DNA of 64,000 bases. Source: Lichenicola sp964247755 (lineage in GTDB: Bacteria; Pseudomonadota; Alphaproteobacteria; Acetobacterales; Acetobacteraceae). Positions 63,933-64,000 of this stretch are shown piece after piece (the first letter of the stretch is position 1; every line of letters starts with the position of its first letter). The notes below the pieces were generated by a model. It was given only the letters and a program-made list of their open reading frames with translations, had not been told where the DNA came from and made no database searches. The stretch is from assembly GCA_964247755.1 (NCBI GenBank), contig CAXTVX010000001.1:310001-374000 (forward strand). The letters run 5' to 3'. The position numbers and the translations under genes were made by a program.

Positions 63933-64000
63933 GCAGGACCGGGCCACGCCTGCGGGCGCTGCTGCTCGGGCTGTTGCTGACGGCGCCGCCGCAGGCGGTT
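63929..64000 (+). CDS. Start of a secreted protein, cut by the window edge
   Basis: A GTG overlapping the carbonic anhydrase stop (GTGA) opens SRTGPRLRALLLGLLLTAPPQAV, a typical signal peptide. Only 24 codons are visible; the function cannot be told. Confidence 0.5.
   Translation, partial: MSRTGPRLRALLLGLLLTAPPQAV

Overview
The window is about 70 percent GC DNA whose gene content suggests an Acetobacteraceae-like (Rhodospirillales) alphaproteobacterium. The main clues are a DUF3576 lipoprotein directly before leuS-lptE-holA, a secA / PpiC-foldase / argJ neighbourhood, a fused shikimate kinase-dehydroquinate synthase, a GNAT-Nudix fusion, a PQQ-type sorbosone dehydrogenase next to a PaoABC-type aldehyde oxidoreductase, and a tRNA-Arg(CCU) interrupted by a group I intron. 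The taxonomy is inferred from gene neighbourhoods only. Most of the window is ordinary chromosomal backbone, densely packed with many 4-nt stop/start overlaps.

Layout. 1-4 kb: truncated serine hydrolase, lipoprotein lytic transglycosylase with SLT and SPOR domains, small acidic protein, Old Yellow Enzyme. 4-11.2 kb: BTAD/TolB-like regulator, then DUF3576, leuS, lptE, holA. 11.27-12.85 kb: tRNA-Arg(CCU) with a 234-nt group I intron, followed by about 1.3 kb of lower-GC DNA ending in a 17-bp copy of the tRNA 3' end; this segment carries a decaying NlpC/P60-like hydrolase and a broken secreted partner. 13-22 kb: SDR, esterase, periplasmic molybdenum aldehyde oxidoreductase (paoA-B-C) divergent from a sorbosone dehydrogenase, class A beta-lactamase with an RTG motif, secreted protein of unknown function. 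22-31.7 kb: ruvC, yebC, secA, divergent PpiC foldase, argJ, RDD protein, Rieske oxygenase, GNAT-Nudix fusion. 31.7-36.7 kb: sugar-type dehydrogenase, LysR regulator, SMP-30 lactonase, CinA-like protein, HAD phosphatase. 36.7-42.8 kb: accA, xerD, a 47-aa membrane peptide, aroK-aroB fusion, OmpA porin with terminator, GtrA. 42.9-53.5 kb: SirB1, MAPEG, alaS, GH15 enzyme, two tandem SUKH immunity-type genes, Tat-exported SDR with an apparent AUA start, PfkB kinase, LysE exporter. 53.8-58.8 kb: nadA-nadB-nadC and a Nudix/winged-helix regulator of NrtR/NadQ type. 58.8-63.1 kb: histidine kinase, response regulator and bacteriophytochrome. End: beta-carbonic anhydrase and the start of another gene.

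The most notable arrangement is at 57.6-63.1 kb. Bacteriophytochrome, single-domain response regulator, receiver-histidine kinase and NAD-type regulator are chained by three 4-nt GTGA/ATGA overlaps. The chain ends in a terminator-like hairpin, and the next transcription unit in the same direction is nadABC, whose promoter carries a palindrome over its -10 box. This suggests, without proving, that light or redox sensing is tied to NAD synthesis. The second is the intron-bearing tRNA and its flanking duplicated 3' end. I see no CRISPR array, intact transposon or integrase.
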